NCBI GenBank assembly: GCA_031178355.1
Contig: JAPSJC010000002.1
Coordinates: 1 to 64,000 of the forward strand
DNA: 64,000 nucleotides
Source of the DNA: Ureibacillus sp.
GTDB taxonomy: Bacteria > Bacillota > Bacilli > Bacillales_A > Planococcaceae
Direction: 5' to 3'
Shown: in pieces, positions 16,297-25,408 of the stretch
Layout: each line of letters starts with the position of its first letter
Position numbering within the stretch: position 1 is the first letter of the stretch
Translations under genes and position numbers: made by a program
The notes under the pieces: generated by a model
Databases searched by the model: none
What the model saw: only the letters and a program-made list of their open reading frames with translations
What the model was told of the DNA's origin: nothing

Positions 16297-17673
16297 TTAT
16301 TTAAACGACTCTATAATCGTCTCTAATTTCATACCACGAGATCCCTTTAACAATATGAGAGACTTCTCATTAGCATATTGTTTAATATAATTAACAATTT
16401 GCTCATAATTTTCATTAGTATGAATTATCTTATCGTTAGGAAATTTGTTTTTCAACTTTTCATAAAGCCATTCCATTCGATGACCAAATAGACATACTCT
16501 TTCGACTTTAGATTCGTCAATTTCCTTTGCAATTTCTTCATGGAAATACTTTTCGTTTTCACCTAACTCAAGCATATCACCTAGAACTAGCCATTTTTCT
16601 GAGCGCATTGTGGTAGTTTGCATAAATTGTATAGCTGCAACCATTGATGTAGGTGCTGCGTTATAGGCGTCATTTATAAATAAAACACCATTATTCACAG
16701 GGGTTAATTGCATACGCATATCAGTAAGCTTCGCTTGTTCTAATCCAAAATGAATTTGATCATCTCTTAGACCAAGTGACTTAGAAATTAACATTGCGTT
16801 TAATGCATTTTTCACCTGATGCTTACCTAGTACTGGAATGAAAAATTCACCATTCAATTCGCCTCTTACATCAAAACGGCTTCCCTTTTCAGTTGTCTCT
16901 ATATTGAAAGCGATTAATGAATTCTCTTGTTGGAATCCAAAAGATTCAACATTAAGATTAGGTTCTTTACCTACCAAATCTTGTAATAAAGGCTCATCAC
17001 CATCATAGAATAGTATCCCATGTTCATCGAGACCTTTTATAATTTCAAACTTCGCCTTAGCAATTCCTTCTCGTGAGCCAAGATCTTGCATATGAGCTTC
17101 ACCAATATTCGTAATTACCGCATAATGAGGTCTAGCTAAAGTTGATAGAAACTCTATCTCTCCAAAGCCACTCATACCCATTTCTAGAACAGCTATTTCT
17201 GTATCTTCCTCAAGCGAGAGAATTGTAATAGGTAATCCTAATTGGTTGTTAAAATTACCCAGTGTTTTTTGCACTTTGTAATACGGTGACAATGCACTTG
17301 CTAGTATATCTTTTGAGGATGTTTTTCCATTTGACCCTGTTATACCGATAAAAATGGCCTTATGTTCATTTCGATAATTTCTCGCCATTTCTTGGAGAGC
17401 TATTTCAGAATCCTCTACGAAAAGAACGGGAACGTCTTTGGGTGGATTTGGCTCATCTTTCAACCAAAGTGTTGCCGCAGCACCATTTTCGAATGCTTTT
17501 GAGATATATTGATGGCCATTTACCTTCTCACCCCTAAACGGTATGAATAAATCACCTTTTTGGGTTGAACGCGAATCGATAGATACACCTGTTACAACAG
17601 TGTCTTCAAAGCCCGAACAGTTAACTTTTAACCAACTTGCAATTTCTTTCAATGTCTTTTTCATATTATTCAC
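16297..17673 (-). CDS. murF: UDP-N-acetylmuramoyl-tripeptide--D-alanyl-D-alanine ligase
   Basis: 458 residues with the Mur ligase N-terminal substrate domain, the ATP loop GITGSNGKTSSKD (about 109-121), and the C-terminal domain. It adds D-Ala-D-Ala to UDP-MurNAc-tripeptide. It begins 3 bases after ddl, so substrate maker and user are in one operon. Start is either the GTG at 17673 or the ATG at 17664; neither has a strong ribosome binding site, which fits translational coupling. Confidence 0.96.
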   Translation of the reverse strand: MNNMKKTLKEIASWLKVNCSGFEDTVVTGVSIDSRSTQKGDLFIPFRGEKVNGHQYISKAFENGAAATLWLKDEPNPPKDVPVLFVEDSEIALQEMARNYRNEHKAIFIGITGSNGKTSSKDILASALSPYYKVQKTLGNFNNQLGLPITILSLEEDTEIAVLEMGMSGFGEIEFLSTLARPHYAVITNIGEAHMQDLGSREGIAKAKFEIIKGLDEHGILFYDGDEPLLQDLVGKEPNLNVESFGFQQENSLIAFNIETTEKGSRFDVRGELNGEFFIPVLGKHQVKNALNAMLISKSLGLRDDQIHFGLEQAKLTDMRMQLTPVNNGVLFINDAYNAAPTSMVAAIQFMQTTTMRSEKWLVLGDMLELGENEKYFHEEIAKEIDESKVERVCLFGHRMEWLYEKLKNKFPNDKIIHTNENYEQIVNYIKQYANEKSLILLKGSRGMKLETIIESFK

Positions 17674-17676
17674 ACT

Positions 17677-18750
17677 CTAGTCTTTATTGTATTGAAGTAG
17701 TTGTTTTTCTTCATAACGTTCAAGCGCTAATTCAATTAGAGAATCGATTAATTCAGGATAACTTAGACCGGTCTTTTGCCATAACATTGGATACATACTC
17801 ACCGGTGTAAACCCTGGCATTGTATTCACTTCATTAATTAATACTTCATCATCTTCCGTTACAAAGAAATCTGACCTTACTAATCCAGAGCAATCTAATA
17901 TTTTAAATGCACGTATTGCCATATCTCTCATTGTATTTTCTACAGTTTCACTTATAAGTGCAGGTATTATGAGTGTCGTTGAATTATCTTTGTATTTGGA
18001 TTCATAATCGTAAAATTCTGTGTTAGGTTTTATTTCCCCAGCAACAGATACTTTCGGATTATTATTACCTAATACAGCCATTTCAATTTCACGTGCTGTT
18101 ACACCTTTTTCGACAATAATTTTTCGATCATATTTTAACGCAAACTTTATTGCCTCTATCAGTTCGTCTTTATTCGTTGCCTTACTGATTCCAACGCTGG
18201 AACCGAGATTAGCCGGTTTAACAAACATTGGCCACGCTATCTCATCTAGACATTTTTGAATAATTTCTTCTTGTTCTTTCTCCCATTCATTGCGTAAAAA
18301 ATATACATAGGGAACTTGATTTAATCCTGCAATTTCAAAAAGTTGTTTCATAACGACTTTATCCATACCTGCGGCAGATGCTAACACACCATTCCCAACA
18401 TAAGGTAAGTTTAGTACCTCTAAAAGCCCTTGGACTGTTCCATCTTCACCATTTGTACCATGTAGTAATGGGAATACGACATCATACTTGTTCTGATTAC
18501 CCTCATCATTCATGATAAAACTTGCAATATTATCAGATCCAGAGTTACCCTCTAATTGCAACTGTTCAGTTGAATCTAAAGGCTTCTCAATTTGCGACCC
18601 CTTACGCCATTCACCATCTAAGGTAATGTAAATTGGATATACTTCATACTTTTCAAAGTTAATTGCTTTTAATACTGCCAACGCAGTCGATAACGATACT
18701 TCATGTTCAGCAGACTTTCCACCGTATAACAATCCTATTGTTTTTTTCAT
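17677..18750 (-). CDS. ddl: D-alanine--D-alanine ligase
   Basis: 357 residues. LLYGGKSAEHEVS starts the N-terminal domain, LHGTNGEDGTVQG and VKPANLGSSVGI are ATP-grasp motifs, and EFYDYESKY carries the omega-loop tyrosine typical of D-Ala-D-Ala rather than D-Ala-D-Lac ligases. It uses the D-alanine from Alr. TTGGAGGTCAAATA precedes the ATG. Confidence 0.97.
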   Translation of the reverse strand: MKKTIGLLYGGKSAEHEVSLSTALAVLKAINFEKYEVYPIYITLDGEWRKGSQIEKPLDSTEQLQLEGNSGSDNIASFIMNDEGNQNKYDVVFPLLHGTNGEDGTVQGLLEVLNLPYVGNGVLASAAGMDKVVMKQLFEIAGLNQVPYVYFLRNEWEKEQEEIIQKCLDEIAWPMFVKPANLGSSVGISKATNKDELIEAIKFALKYDRKIIVEKGVTAREIEMAVLGNNNPKVSVAGEIKPNTEFYDYESKYKDNSTTLIIPALISETVENTMRDMAIRAFKILDCSGLVRSDFFVTEDDEVLINEVNTMPGFTPVSMYPMLWQKTGLSYPELIDSLIELALERYEEKQLLQYNKD

Positions 18751-18791
18751 TATTTGACCTCCAAATTCGGTATTTCAAGTTTATCATGAAA

Positions 18792-18819
18792 TCTATAAGA
18801 CAATCATTTTTGTAATCAA
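18792..18819 (-). promoter_or_regulatory. Candidate ddl-murF promoter
   Basis: On the minus strand: TTGATT, 16 bases, TATAGA, 40 bases upstream of the ddl start. Confidence 0.45.
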
Positions 18820-18835
18820 CTGTAAAGAAGATGAA

Positions 18836-18879
18836 AAAAACTCCCTGTCGAACTACCGGTTAACCATTGACAGTGAGTT
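18836..18879 (-). terminator. Terminator of the 246-residue gene
   Basis: On the minus strand ACTC.CTGTC / GACAG.GAGT stem with one mismatch and a loop of about 18 bases, followed by TTTTTTTC, directly after the stop. Confidence 0.75.
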
Positions 18880-19620
18880 TTAAGGGATTTTTATAAGATC
18901 ATCATAACTTTGATTTAATATTACATCTAAGTCATCCCATACTTCATCAGGGAAATCATAATCAATAAGTGTTCGAAGTTCAATTTCAAAACGTTTAGGC
19001 TTTTCTAATTTACTTAAGGACATTAATACACCATCCTTTGCAAACGGTCGATACGCTTTAAGAAATTCAGGGTCTATTATTGGTATTGTATTTTTCGCTC
19101 GTTTTCTCCAAAAGCCATTATTATCTTCCTGAATTATCTTATTAAAAATATGTGTCACTAAACGTTCAGCATCATCTAAGTTTCTAAAATAAACTTTTAC
19201 TTCTTTTTCCATGTCTGAAGAATGATAAACAAAGCGATTAGAGAGTTTATCTAAAAATGGTGTGCCGATTGGTTCTTTTTTATGACTAAGATATAATAAC
19301 TTTGCTTGTTCCATAGGAGTTAGTTGGTCCAACTCATTTTCTCCACTAAAATCAATCCAACATAATTCACCCGTTGAATCCGACATCCTTTTTACAAAAA
19401 TATGAACATCCTCTTTAGATACAAATTCAAATTGTGTGTGCATATTAAAAGAAGCATCCTCATATTTGTGCTTTAAAAGTAAAAGATTTGCCATTGGTTG
19501 AAAAGCTAATATAAATTGTTTTAATGATAAGCCACTAAAAATGACAAATTGATCTACTTCGTTCATATGTACATATAAGTGATGAATAAAATCTTCAGAT
19601 GCCTTTTTCTTTTTTGACAA
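18880..19620 (-). CDS. Conserved-looking protein of unknown function
   Basis: 246 residues. I do not recognise the family. It has a lysine-rich start (MSKKKKAS), no signal peptide or membrane helix, and a charged, hydrophilic composition with a Trp/Asp-rich C-terminus (FPDEVWDDLDVI). This suggests a cytoplasmic protein. It stands alone between ddl (same direction, separated by a terminator) and rodA (divergent). A single-gene unit next to wall-synthesis genes does not by itself show a role in wall synthesis. Confidence 0.75.
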   Translation of the reverse strand: MSKKKKASEDFIHHLYVHMNEVDQFVIFSGLSLKQFILAFQPMANLLLLKHKYEDASFNMHTQFEFVSKEDVHIFVKRMSDSTGELCWIDFSGENELDQLTPMEQAKLLYLSHKKEPIGTPFLDKLSNRFVYHSSDMEKEVKVYFRNLDDAERLVTHIFNKIIQEDNNGFWRKRAKNTIPIIDPEFLKAYRPFAKDGVLMSLSKLEKPKRFEIELRTLIDYDFPDEVWDDLDVILNQSYDDLIKIP

Positions 19621-19975
19621 TTCTGCTCACACTCCAATAGTTAGCTACAAAAATTATTATATGTTTTATCGATAAAATTTGAAACATTTTCATTATGATT
19701 TCGTTTTAAACTTTATTAAATCAAAACGTTTTTAGTACTGTCGCTAGCACACCTTCCATTTTGGGTAAGTTTTCCCTTCTAATGCGATCGTTTTAGGGGT
19801 CTAAATATAGTTAACACGTGACCAGTTCCCCTTCCACAGTATATTTAAACATTTACTGAATGAGTTAACCTTTAACTCTACTTTTACGATATAATATGTT
19901 AAGTTAAAAAAGCACATCCTAGATAAGCATATTCTGATATATATTAAATAAATAATTAACTAATAGGTGACATAC
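19621..19975. other. Intergenic region between the divergent 246-residue gene and rodA
   Basis: 355 bases with no gene. A plus-strand TATAAT at about 19892-19897 is a good -10 for rodA, but no matching -35 lies at the normal distance. Nothing else recognisable. Confidence 0.35.
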
Positions 19976-21166
19976 ATGGAAAACAATCGAAATTTTTCAA
20001 AACGGCTTGATTGGCCACTTTTTCTTTTATTAATAGCATTCCTGGTTGTTAGCTTATTAGCTATTTCTTCGGCACAAACAACAGGACAATATGGTGCGAA
20101 CTTTGTATTTTTGCAATTTCGATGGTATATAATTGCAGCATTTATTATTGCATTCGTTATGTATTTTGAGCCTGACCAATATAAAAAAATGTCATGGTAC
20201 TTATATGGTTTTGGAATATTTTTATTACTACTTCTGATATTTATGCCTGAAGGAAAAGGGCAAATTGGTGAACCGATTAATGGTGCAAAAAGTTGGTATC
20301 ATCTACCTATCGGGAATATTCAACCATCCGAGTTTATGAAGACATTTTTCATATTAGCTTCTGCTCATTTAATTAGTAAACATCACGAAAAGTATTCTAT
20401 AAAATCTCTTAAAACTGATTTTCTTCTTTTAGTAAAGATCGGTATTACATTAGCAATCCCATTAGCGTTTATTATGCAGCAACCCGACTTAGGATCTTCA
20501 CTTGTATTTTTAGCAATTGCTGCGGCATTAGTTATTGTCGCCGGTATATCATGGAAAATACTAGTTCCTATCTTTGCTGGATTTGCCACAGTAGGCGGTG
20601 CTTTATTATGGATGGCTATATATTTGCAGGATTTTCTTGAAAAAACGTTTGGTTTCAAGCCTTACCAATTTGATAGAATCAATTCATGGCTTGATCCATA
20701 TTCATATACGGGCGGAGAGGGGTATCATTTAATCACCTCTTTAAATGCTATTGGTTCAGGGGAGATATTTGGTAAAGGTTATTTGGAACGAGAGGTTTAT
20801 GTTCCAGAGAATCATACTGACTTTATTTTTGCAGTTATTGGTGAAGAATGGGGGTTTCTAGGCGCTAGTTTAGTCATTTGCTTATATTTCCTACTCATTT
20901 ATCATTTAACTAAAACTACCCTCTTACTAAAAGATCCTTTTTGCACTTATGTATGTGCAGGAATTATAGCTATGATTACATTCCATGTTTTCGAAAACAT
21001 AGGTATGACTATACAATTATTGCCAATCACAGGGATCCCATTACCATTTATAAGTTATGGTGGTAGTTCATTGATGGGGAATGCACTAGCAATAGGACTA
21101 GTATTTAGTATGAAATTCCATTATCGGACTTATATGTTCTCTGCGCTAGATGAGGATGAATATTAA
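19976..21166 (+). CDS. rodA: FtsW/RodA/SpoVE-family peptidoglycan glycosyltransferase
   Basis: About 396 residues with ten membrane segments. SEDS signatures are present: GAKSWYHLPIGNIQPSEFMK (catalytic-loop region, about 103-122), QQPDLGSSLVF, and the C-terminal GIPLPFISYGGSSLMGN. SEDS proteins polymerise lipid II with a partner class B penicillin-binding protein. The sequence is closer to RodA (elongation) than FtsW. AGGTGA lies 5 bases before the ATG at 19976; an in-frame GTG at 19967 lies inside that ribosome binding site. Confidence 0.93.
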   Translation: MENNRNFSKRLDWPLFLLLIAFLVVSLLAISSAQTTGQYGANFVFLQFRWYIIAAFIIAFVMYFEPDQYKKMSWYLYGFGIFLLLLLIFMPEGKGQIGEPINGAKSWYHLPIGNIQPSEFMKTFFILASAHLISKHHEKYSIKSLKTDFLLLVKIGITLAIPLAFIMQQPDLGSSLVFLAIAAALVIVAGISWKILVPIFAGFATVGGALLWMAIYLQDFLEKTFGFKPYQFDRINSWLDPYSYTGGEGYHLITSLNAIGSGEIFGKGYLEREVYVPENHTDFIFAVIGEEWGFLGASLVICLYFLLIYHLTKTTLLLKDPFCTYVCAGIIAMITFHVFENIGMTIQLLPITGIPLPFISYGGSSLMGNALAIGLVFSMKFHYRTYMFSALDEDEY

Positions 21167-21170
21167 TACT

Positions 21171-21212
21171 TGAGCACTTCGACTTAATTTAGTTGATGTG
21201 CTTTATTTTTTA
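21171..21212 (+). terminator. Terminator of rodA
   Basis: AGCAC.TC.AC / GT.GA.GTGCT imperfect stem with an 8-base loop, then TTTATTTTTT, starting a few bases after the rodA stop. Confidence 0.65.
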
Positions 21213-21250
21213 CAAAAAAAATTCCCGACTAAAAACTTCGGGAATTTTTA
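21213..21250 (-). terminator. Terminator of the 43-residue gene
   Basis: AAATTCCCGA / TCGGGAATTT stem with a 9-base loop. On the minus strand it is followed by a run of eight T. It may also back up the rodA terminator. Confidence 0.75.
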
Positions 21251-21275
21251 TGATTAATTAATTGTATGTCTAAAG

Positions 21276-21407
21276 TTATGTTTGTGGAGTCTGTGTTGGT
21301 GGTGATAATACTTTTAATATTTCTAGACGTGACTTTGTAACAGATGCCGAAACACCTAATTTAGATAAATTTCTAACGATTTTTTTTAAGTCTACTTCCT
21401 TCGCCAT
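21276..21407 (-). CDS. Small protein of 43 residues, unknown
   Basis: An ATG frame of 43 codons on the minus strand, MAKEVDLKKIVRNLSKLGVS onward, with a Pro/Thr/Gln tail (SPPTQTPQT). GGTTAGGTGG precedes the start and a strong terminator follows the stop, so it has the full set of gene signals. It is a basic, probably helical peptide with no membrane segment. A 14-bp palindrome (21434-21447) lies in its leader. I do not recognise a family. Confidence 0.65.
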   Translation of the reverse strand: MAKEVDLKKIVRNLSKLGVSASVTKSRLEILKVLSPPTQTPQT

Positions 21408-21722
21408 ACTTCCACCTAACCTTTCCTCAAATATAGAAACGTTTCTACCTTTAATATAGTTTCATGTTTTATATAGTTATCTTACCATTTTTTATCTCTT
21501 ATAAATTTTTCAATTATGTTACAACTTCGAAAAGTCAAGTACTTTGTCCTAAATATATTTATGTAAACTTTACAACTACATTATTCACATCATTTCTAAT
21601 CTATAATCACATTTATTTAATTTTTTTATTATATCATGTATCCTCCCCCTTCTAACTTGTTTCATTTGAATTAGAGGGGTAAAATTGTCGTAATTAATTT
21701 GTAGTTTAGAAAGCGGGTTTTT
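21408..21722. other. Intergenic region between the small gene and the MFS gene
   Basis: 315 AT-rich bases. The left part is the leader of the 43-residue gene with a TATATT box at about 21453-21458 and the palindrome at 21434-21447. No terminator or clear promoter for the MFS gene is seen. Confidence 0.35.
21434..21447. promoter_or_regulatory. 14-bp palindrome TAGAAACGTTTCTA
   Basis: A perfect palindrome of the general shape of a CcpA (cre) or LacI-family operator, between the TATATT box and the start of the 43-residue gene. Operator function is inference. Confidence 0.35.
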
Positions 21723-22895
21723 ATGAAAAAAGAAATCATACTATTGATGTCAATTCAATTTTTGGTTTATCTTGGATTTGGCATTATCATCCCGGTTTTC
21801 CCTGAAGTCATTGTAGACCAGCAATGGAATGAATTTCATGTTGGTGGCTTACTAACAATCTATGCTCTAGCAAGTTTCTTTACTGCGCCAATTTGGGGAA
21901 TACTTTCTGATAAATTCGGAAGGAAACAGTTAATTTTAATTGGATTAATCGGTTTTTCACTAAGCTTTTTGCTTTTTAGCTTATTTATTAGCAACTTAAT
22001 AATGCTTTATGTTTCTAGAATTTTCGGAGGTCTATTTTCTGGAGCTTTATATACTGCAGTAACAGGCTATATAAGTGATATTTCTACAAACGAAAATCGT
22101 AATATGTACATGGGCTTTATGGGTATGTCAATTGGTCTTGGATTTATCTTCGGTCCAGCGATTGGAGGGGTTTTAGGACACTATAGTTTACAACTCCCCT
22201 TTACCTTTTCTTCCATTTTAATAGGATTATTAGTTATCTATAGTTTTGTGTTATTAAAAGAACCTAAACAAAAAGGAGAAGGAAATAAAAGAGCAATTAT
22301 ACCTGCTGGTGCATCGGAATTGTTTCGTTATAGAGTGAGGTATTTATTCATATTTTCATTTATGGTCACATTTATACTCGCTGGTGTTGAAGCAACGTTT
22401 CAATTATTCCAGATAGAAAATATACAAATTACCCCAATGCAGGTTGGTTTACTATTTATGTTCAGCGGTTTAGTTGATGCTGCTATCCAAGGTGGCGTCG
22501 TAAGAAGAATTAAAGATGGATCAGAGATAAAATGGTTAATTAGTGCACAAATAATCACTGCTATTGGTTTAGCATTGATCATTATAACAACGAACCTATT
22601 TTTTGCCGGTATAGCTCTCTGTATCTTCACAGCTGGAAATGCACTTGCAAGAACATGTGTTGTTTCACTAACAACCAAAGAATCCGGTGGTAGATATGGT
22701 ACAGCAGCAGGATTATCCTATTCGATGGATAATCTCGGCCGCATAATAGGGCCATTATTTTTCACATCCCTATTTCAAAATGAATCTTCATATGGGTATA
22801 TCGCATCAATCATCATTGCCTTCCTATCAATTGCGTTTATCATCGTATTTACTAATTCCAACAAGACCTTGCGAATAAAACATGAATCATCATAA
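21723..22895 (+). CDS. MFS efflux transporter, DHA1 family
   Basis: 390 residues with 12 predicted membrane helices. Motif A is GILSDKFGRK (about 60-69), and the GPAIGGVLG stretch (about 142-150) is motif C of drug/proton antiporters. It resembles the NorA/Blt-like multidrug pumps of Firmicutes, but the substrate cannot be read from sequence. A single gene with its own terminator; GCGGG precedes the start at a short distance. Confidence 0.85.
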   Translation: MKKEIILLMSIQFLVYLGFGIIIPVFPEVIVDQQWNEFHVGGLLTIYALASFFTAPIWGILSDKFGRKQLILIGLIGFSLSFLLFSLFISNLIMLYVSRIFGGLFSGALYTAVTGYISDISTNENRNMYMGFMGMSIGLGFIFGPAIGGVLGHYSLQLPFTFSSILIGLLVIYSFVLLKEPKQKGEGNKRAIIPAGASELFRYRVRYLFIFSFMVTFILAGVEATFQLFQIENIQITPMQVGLLFMFSGLVDAAIQGGVVRRIKDGSEIKWLISAQIITAIGLALIIITTNLFFAGIALCIFTAGNALARTCVVSLTTKESGGRYGTAAGLSYSMDNLGRIIGPLFFTSLFQNESSYGYIASIIIAFLSIAFIIVFTNSNKTLRIKHESS

Positions 22896-22930
22896 CATCA
22901 CGTATTTGTTTATACGTGATGTTTCTTTTA
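22895..22930 (+). terminator. Terminator of the MFS gene
   Basis: ACATCACGTAT / ATACGTGATGT stem, loop of 6-7, followed by TTCTTTTATTT. It begins at the stop codon. Confidence 0.85.
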
Positions 22931-23008
22931 TTTAGTGTTTAACTATTGAGAAAATGTGGAAAATGATATTAGAAGATATAATTTACTAATGTGGAGGATT
23001 TATTTCAA

Positions 23009-23821
23009 ATGAAACTACAAAGCTATCTAAATCTACCGATTGAGTTAGAAATATTTCGACCAAATATCGAAAGCTCCATGCTTCCTTTATACAAATTATA
23101 CCCTTATAAAGGGAAAATCTCGTTAGTAGACAGTAAATTTTCTGGGCAACCATATATTCCCTTAAACTTTTCTTATCCAAAGGATCTAAATGGTCAAGAA
23201 ATGAAATTGTTAGCTCAGATTAACTTTGCACAATTTAGTACGATATTGCCATTTCCAAAGGAAGGAATTTTACAATTTTTCATTTCACCAACAATTTATC
23301 AAACAAGGTATTCGGTTGAAGAACACATATTTCAACATTATTTTAAAGTGAGATATTATCCAAACTTACCAACTTTAGATACGTTAACATGCGATCCTAC
23401 TCCTGAAGATTCTACAAATCAAGAGGGGTTTCCAATTGGAGAAGAAATGGCAATTACATATATTCCATTAATGGAACCTGTTTCGGCTATGGATTATAGG
23501 ATTGAAGAGTATTTATTTCATCCTTTAGCACATAATTTCTCTACTATAATTAATGACCGTTCATTTGAGGATATTTATGTTGAACATTTTCTAGGCGCTG
23601 ATCATAAGATAGGTGGATATCCTTATTTTATTCATAAAGACACGCGTAAAAATTCACATTTTTTGAAAAGGTTTGATACACTATTATTACAAATTGTTTC
23701 AAATGATAGTCAAAACATTATGTTAGGGGATTCTGGTATTATCAAGTTTTTTATTAATCAGCACAAGCTATTGAACCTTGATTTTTCAGACATCTATTTA
23801 ATCGCAGAACAATATGATTAA
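23009..23821 (+). CDS. DUF1963 (YwqG-like) protein
   Basis: 270 residues from the ATG at 23009, which has GTGGAGG 10 bases upstream; a GTG at 22991 in frame is part of that site. The pattern GQPYIPLNFSYPKD ... MKLLAQINFAQ and the later GDSGIIKFFI with a closing LIAEQYD matches the YwqG/DUF1963 family, which has a known fold but no settled function. TATAAT at 22977-22982 is a plausible -10. Confidence 0.85.
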   Translation: MKLQSYLNLPIELEIFRPNIESSMLPLYKLYPYKGKISLVDSKFSGQPYIPLNFSYPKDLNGQEMKLLAQINFAQFSTILPFPKEGILQFFISPTIYQTRYSVEEHIFQHYFKVRYYPNLPTLDTLTCDPTPEDSTNQEGFPIGEEMAITYIPLMEPVSAMDYRIEEYLFHPLAHNFSTIINDRSFEDIYVEHFLGADHKIGGYPYFIHKDTRKNSHFLKRFDTLLLQIVSNDSQNIMLGDSGIIKFFINQHKLLNLDFSDIYLIAEQYD

Positions 23822-23901
23822 GTATTACAAATTATCATGAGTGTCTTCTTTAGTAATAAGATAATATGTTCCTTAAATAAATGAAGTAGGTGCAATAAAT
23901 A

Positions 23902-25356
23902 GTGAGTATCCTCTTTAATCCATACGTTTTTCTACCGATATTATTTGTCTTAAATTTATTATTCGCTATTACCGTTATATTTTTAGAAAGAAAAGATGCT
24001 TCTTCCGCATGGGCATGGATACTCGTCTTATTCTTTTTACCATTTGTAGGATTTGTTTTATATTTACTACTAGGGCGTCAGCTTAGGAAAAAACACCTAT
24101 TTCGTTGGGATGGACAAAAAGATATAGGTATAGATAGTTTGATTAATTATCAAATTCAAGCAATTGAGGACGATACTTTCGATTTACACGATCAATATGT
24201 AGAAGATTATAAAACCCTTATTCATATGAATTTAAAAACGAGTGATTCCGTTCTAACACAAGATAATCATGTCCAAATTTTCACTGATGGTACTGATAAA
24301 TTTGAGTCTCTAATAGAAGATATAGTAGCCGCAAAAGACCACATTCATATCCAGTATTACATTTTTAAACTGGATAATTTAGGACAACGTTTACTTTCAG
24401 CTTTGAAAAAGAAAGCAAAACAAGGTGTAAGGGTTCGCATACTCTATGATGAAATGGGCTCAAGAGGTATTAAGAAAAATCGCTTTAAAGAGTTAATCGA
24501 ATTAGGGGGAGAAGTAGAGGTTTTTTTCCCATCTGTTTTACCTCTTTTTAATCCTCGACTTAATTTCCGAAACCACCGTAAGATTGTAATAATTGATGGT
24601 CGTATAGGTTATATTGGAGGATTTAATGTTGGAGATGAATACTTAGGATTAAATAAAAAATTTGGGTATTGGAGAGATACACATTTAAAAGTTGAAGGTA
24701 GTTCGGTTCATCCATTACAAACAAGGTTTTTACTAGATTGGAACCAAGCTAGCAACAATAATATTGATTATTCTGAAAGTTACTTTCCTGCCATCCCCAA
24801 AAAAGGTGATGTCGCAATTCAAATTGTTTCTAGTGGTCCAGATGCAGAATGGCCAACAATTAAAAACGGCTACCTTAAACTACTAATGAGTGCAAAGCGT
24901 TATATTTATATTCAAACTCCATATTTTATTCCTGATAATAGTTTCTTAAATGCCATTGAGATTGCTACTCTTTCAGGTATTGATGTCCGAATTATGATTC
25001 CAAATAAACCAGACCATATGTTTGTGTATTGGGCAACGTATTCTTATGTCGGAGAATTGTTAAAAGCAGGGGCTAAAGTTTATATTTATGAGAAAGGATT
25101 TATCCATGCAAAAATGATTGTAATAGATGACGAAGCTTCAACAGTTGGAACTGCAAATATTGATGTACGTAGTTTTAGTTTAAATTTTGAAGTAAATGCA
25201 TTCATTTATAATCGTACCATTTCTCAAGATTTAGCTGAAATTTTTGAACGTGATATTTTTGATTGTACCGAGTTATCTCTTGAACAGTACAATAACCGCT
25301 CGAATCTGATTAAATTTAAAGAATCTGTTTCAAGATTACTAACACCGATATTATAA
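23902..25356 (+). CDS. cls: Cardiolipin synthase
   Basis: 484 residues. Two N-terminal membrane helices are followed by two phospholipase-D domains, each with an HKD motif: HRKIVIID (about 225-232) and HAKMIVID (about 405-412). It joins two phosphatidylglycerol molecules to make cardiolipin at the membrane. The start is GTG at 23902 with AGTAGGTG upstream. Several paralogues are common in Bacillales, so a specific paralogue name is not given. Confidence 0.95.
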   Translation: MSILFNPYVFLPILFVLNLLFAITVIFLERKDASSAWAWILVLFFLPFVGFVLYLLLGRQLRKKHLFRWDGQKDIGIDSLINYQIQAIEDDTFDLHDQYVEDYKTLIHMNLKTSDSVLTQDNHVQIFTDGTDKFESLIEDIVAAKDHIHIQYYIFKLDNLGQRLLSALKKKAKQGVRVRILYDEMGSRGIKKNRFKELIELGGEVEVFFPSVLPLFNPRLNFRNHRKIVIIDGRIGYIGGFNVGDEYLGLNKKFGYWRDTHLKVEGSSVHPLQTRFLLDWNQASNNNIDYSESYFPAIPKKGDVAIQIVSSGPDAEWPTIKNGYLKLLMSAKRYIYIQTPYFIPDNSFLNAIEIATLSGIDVRIMIPNKPDHMFVYWATYSYVGELLKAGAKVYIYEKGFIHAKMIVIDDEASTVGTANIDVRSFSLNFEVNAFIYNRTISQDLAEIFERDIFDCTELSLEQYNNRSNLIKFKESVSRLLTPIL

Positions 25357-25358
25357 GT

Positions 25359-25395
25359 GAAAGGCACATCGAAATTTTCCGGTGTGCCTTTAATG
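25359..25395. terminator. Shared terminator between cls and the vanY-type gene
   Basis: AAAGGCACATCG / CGGTGTGCCTTT stem with a short loop. T-rich ends on both strands are weak. Confidence 0.6.
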
Positions 25396-25408
25396 ATTTA
25401 ATATCCAA

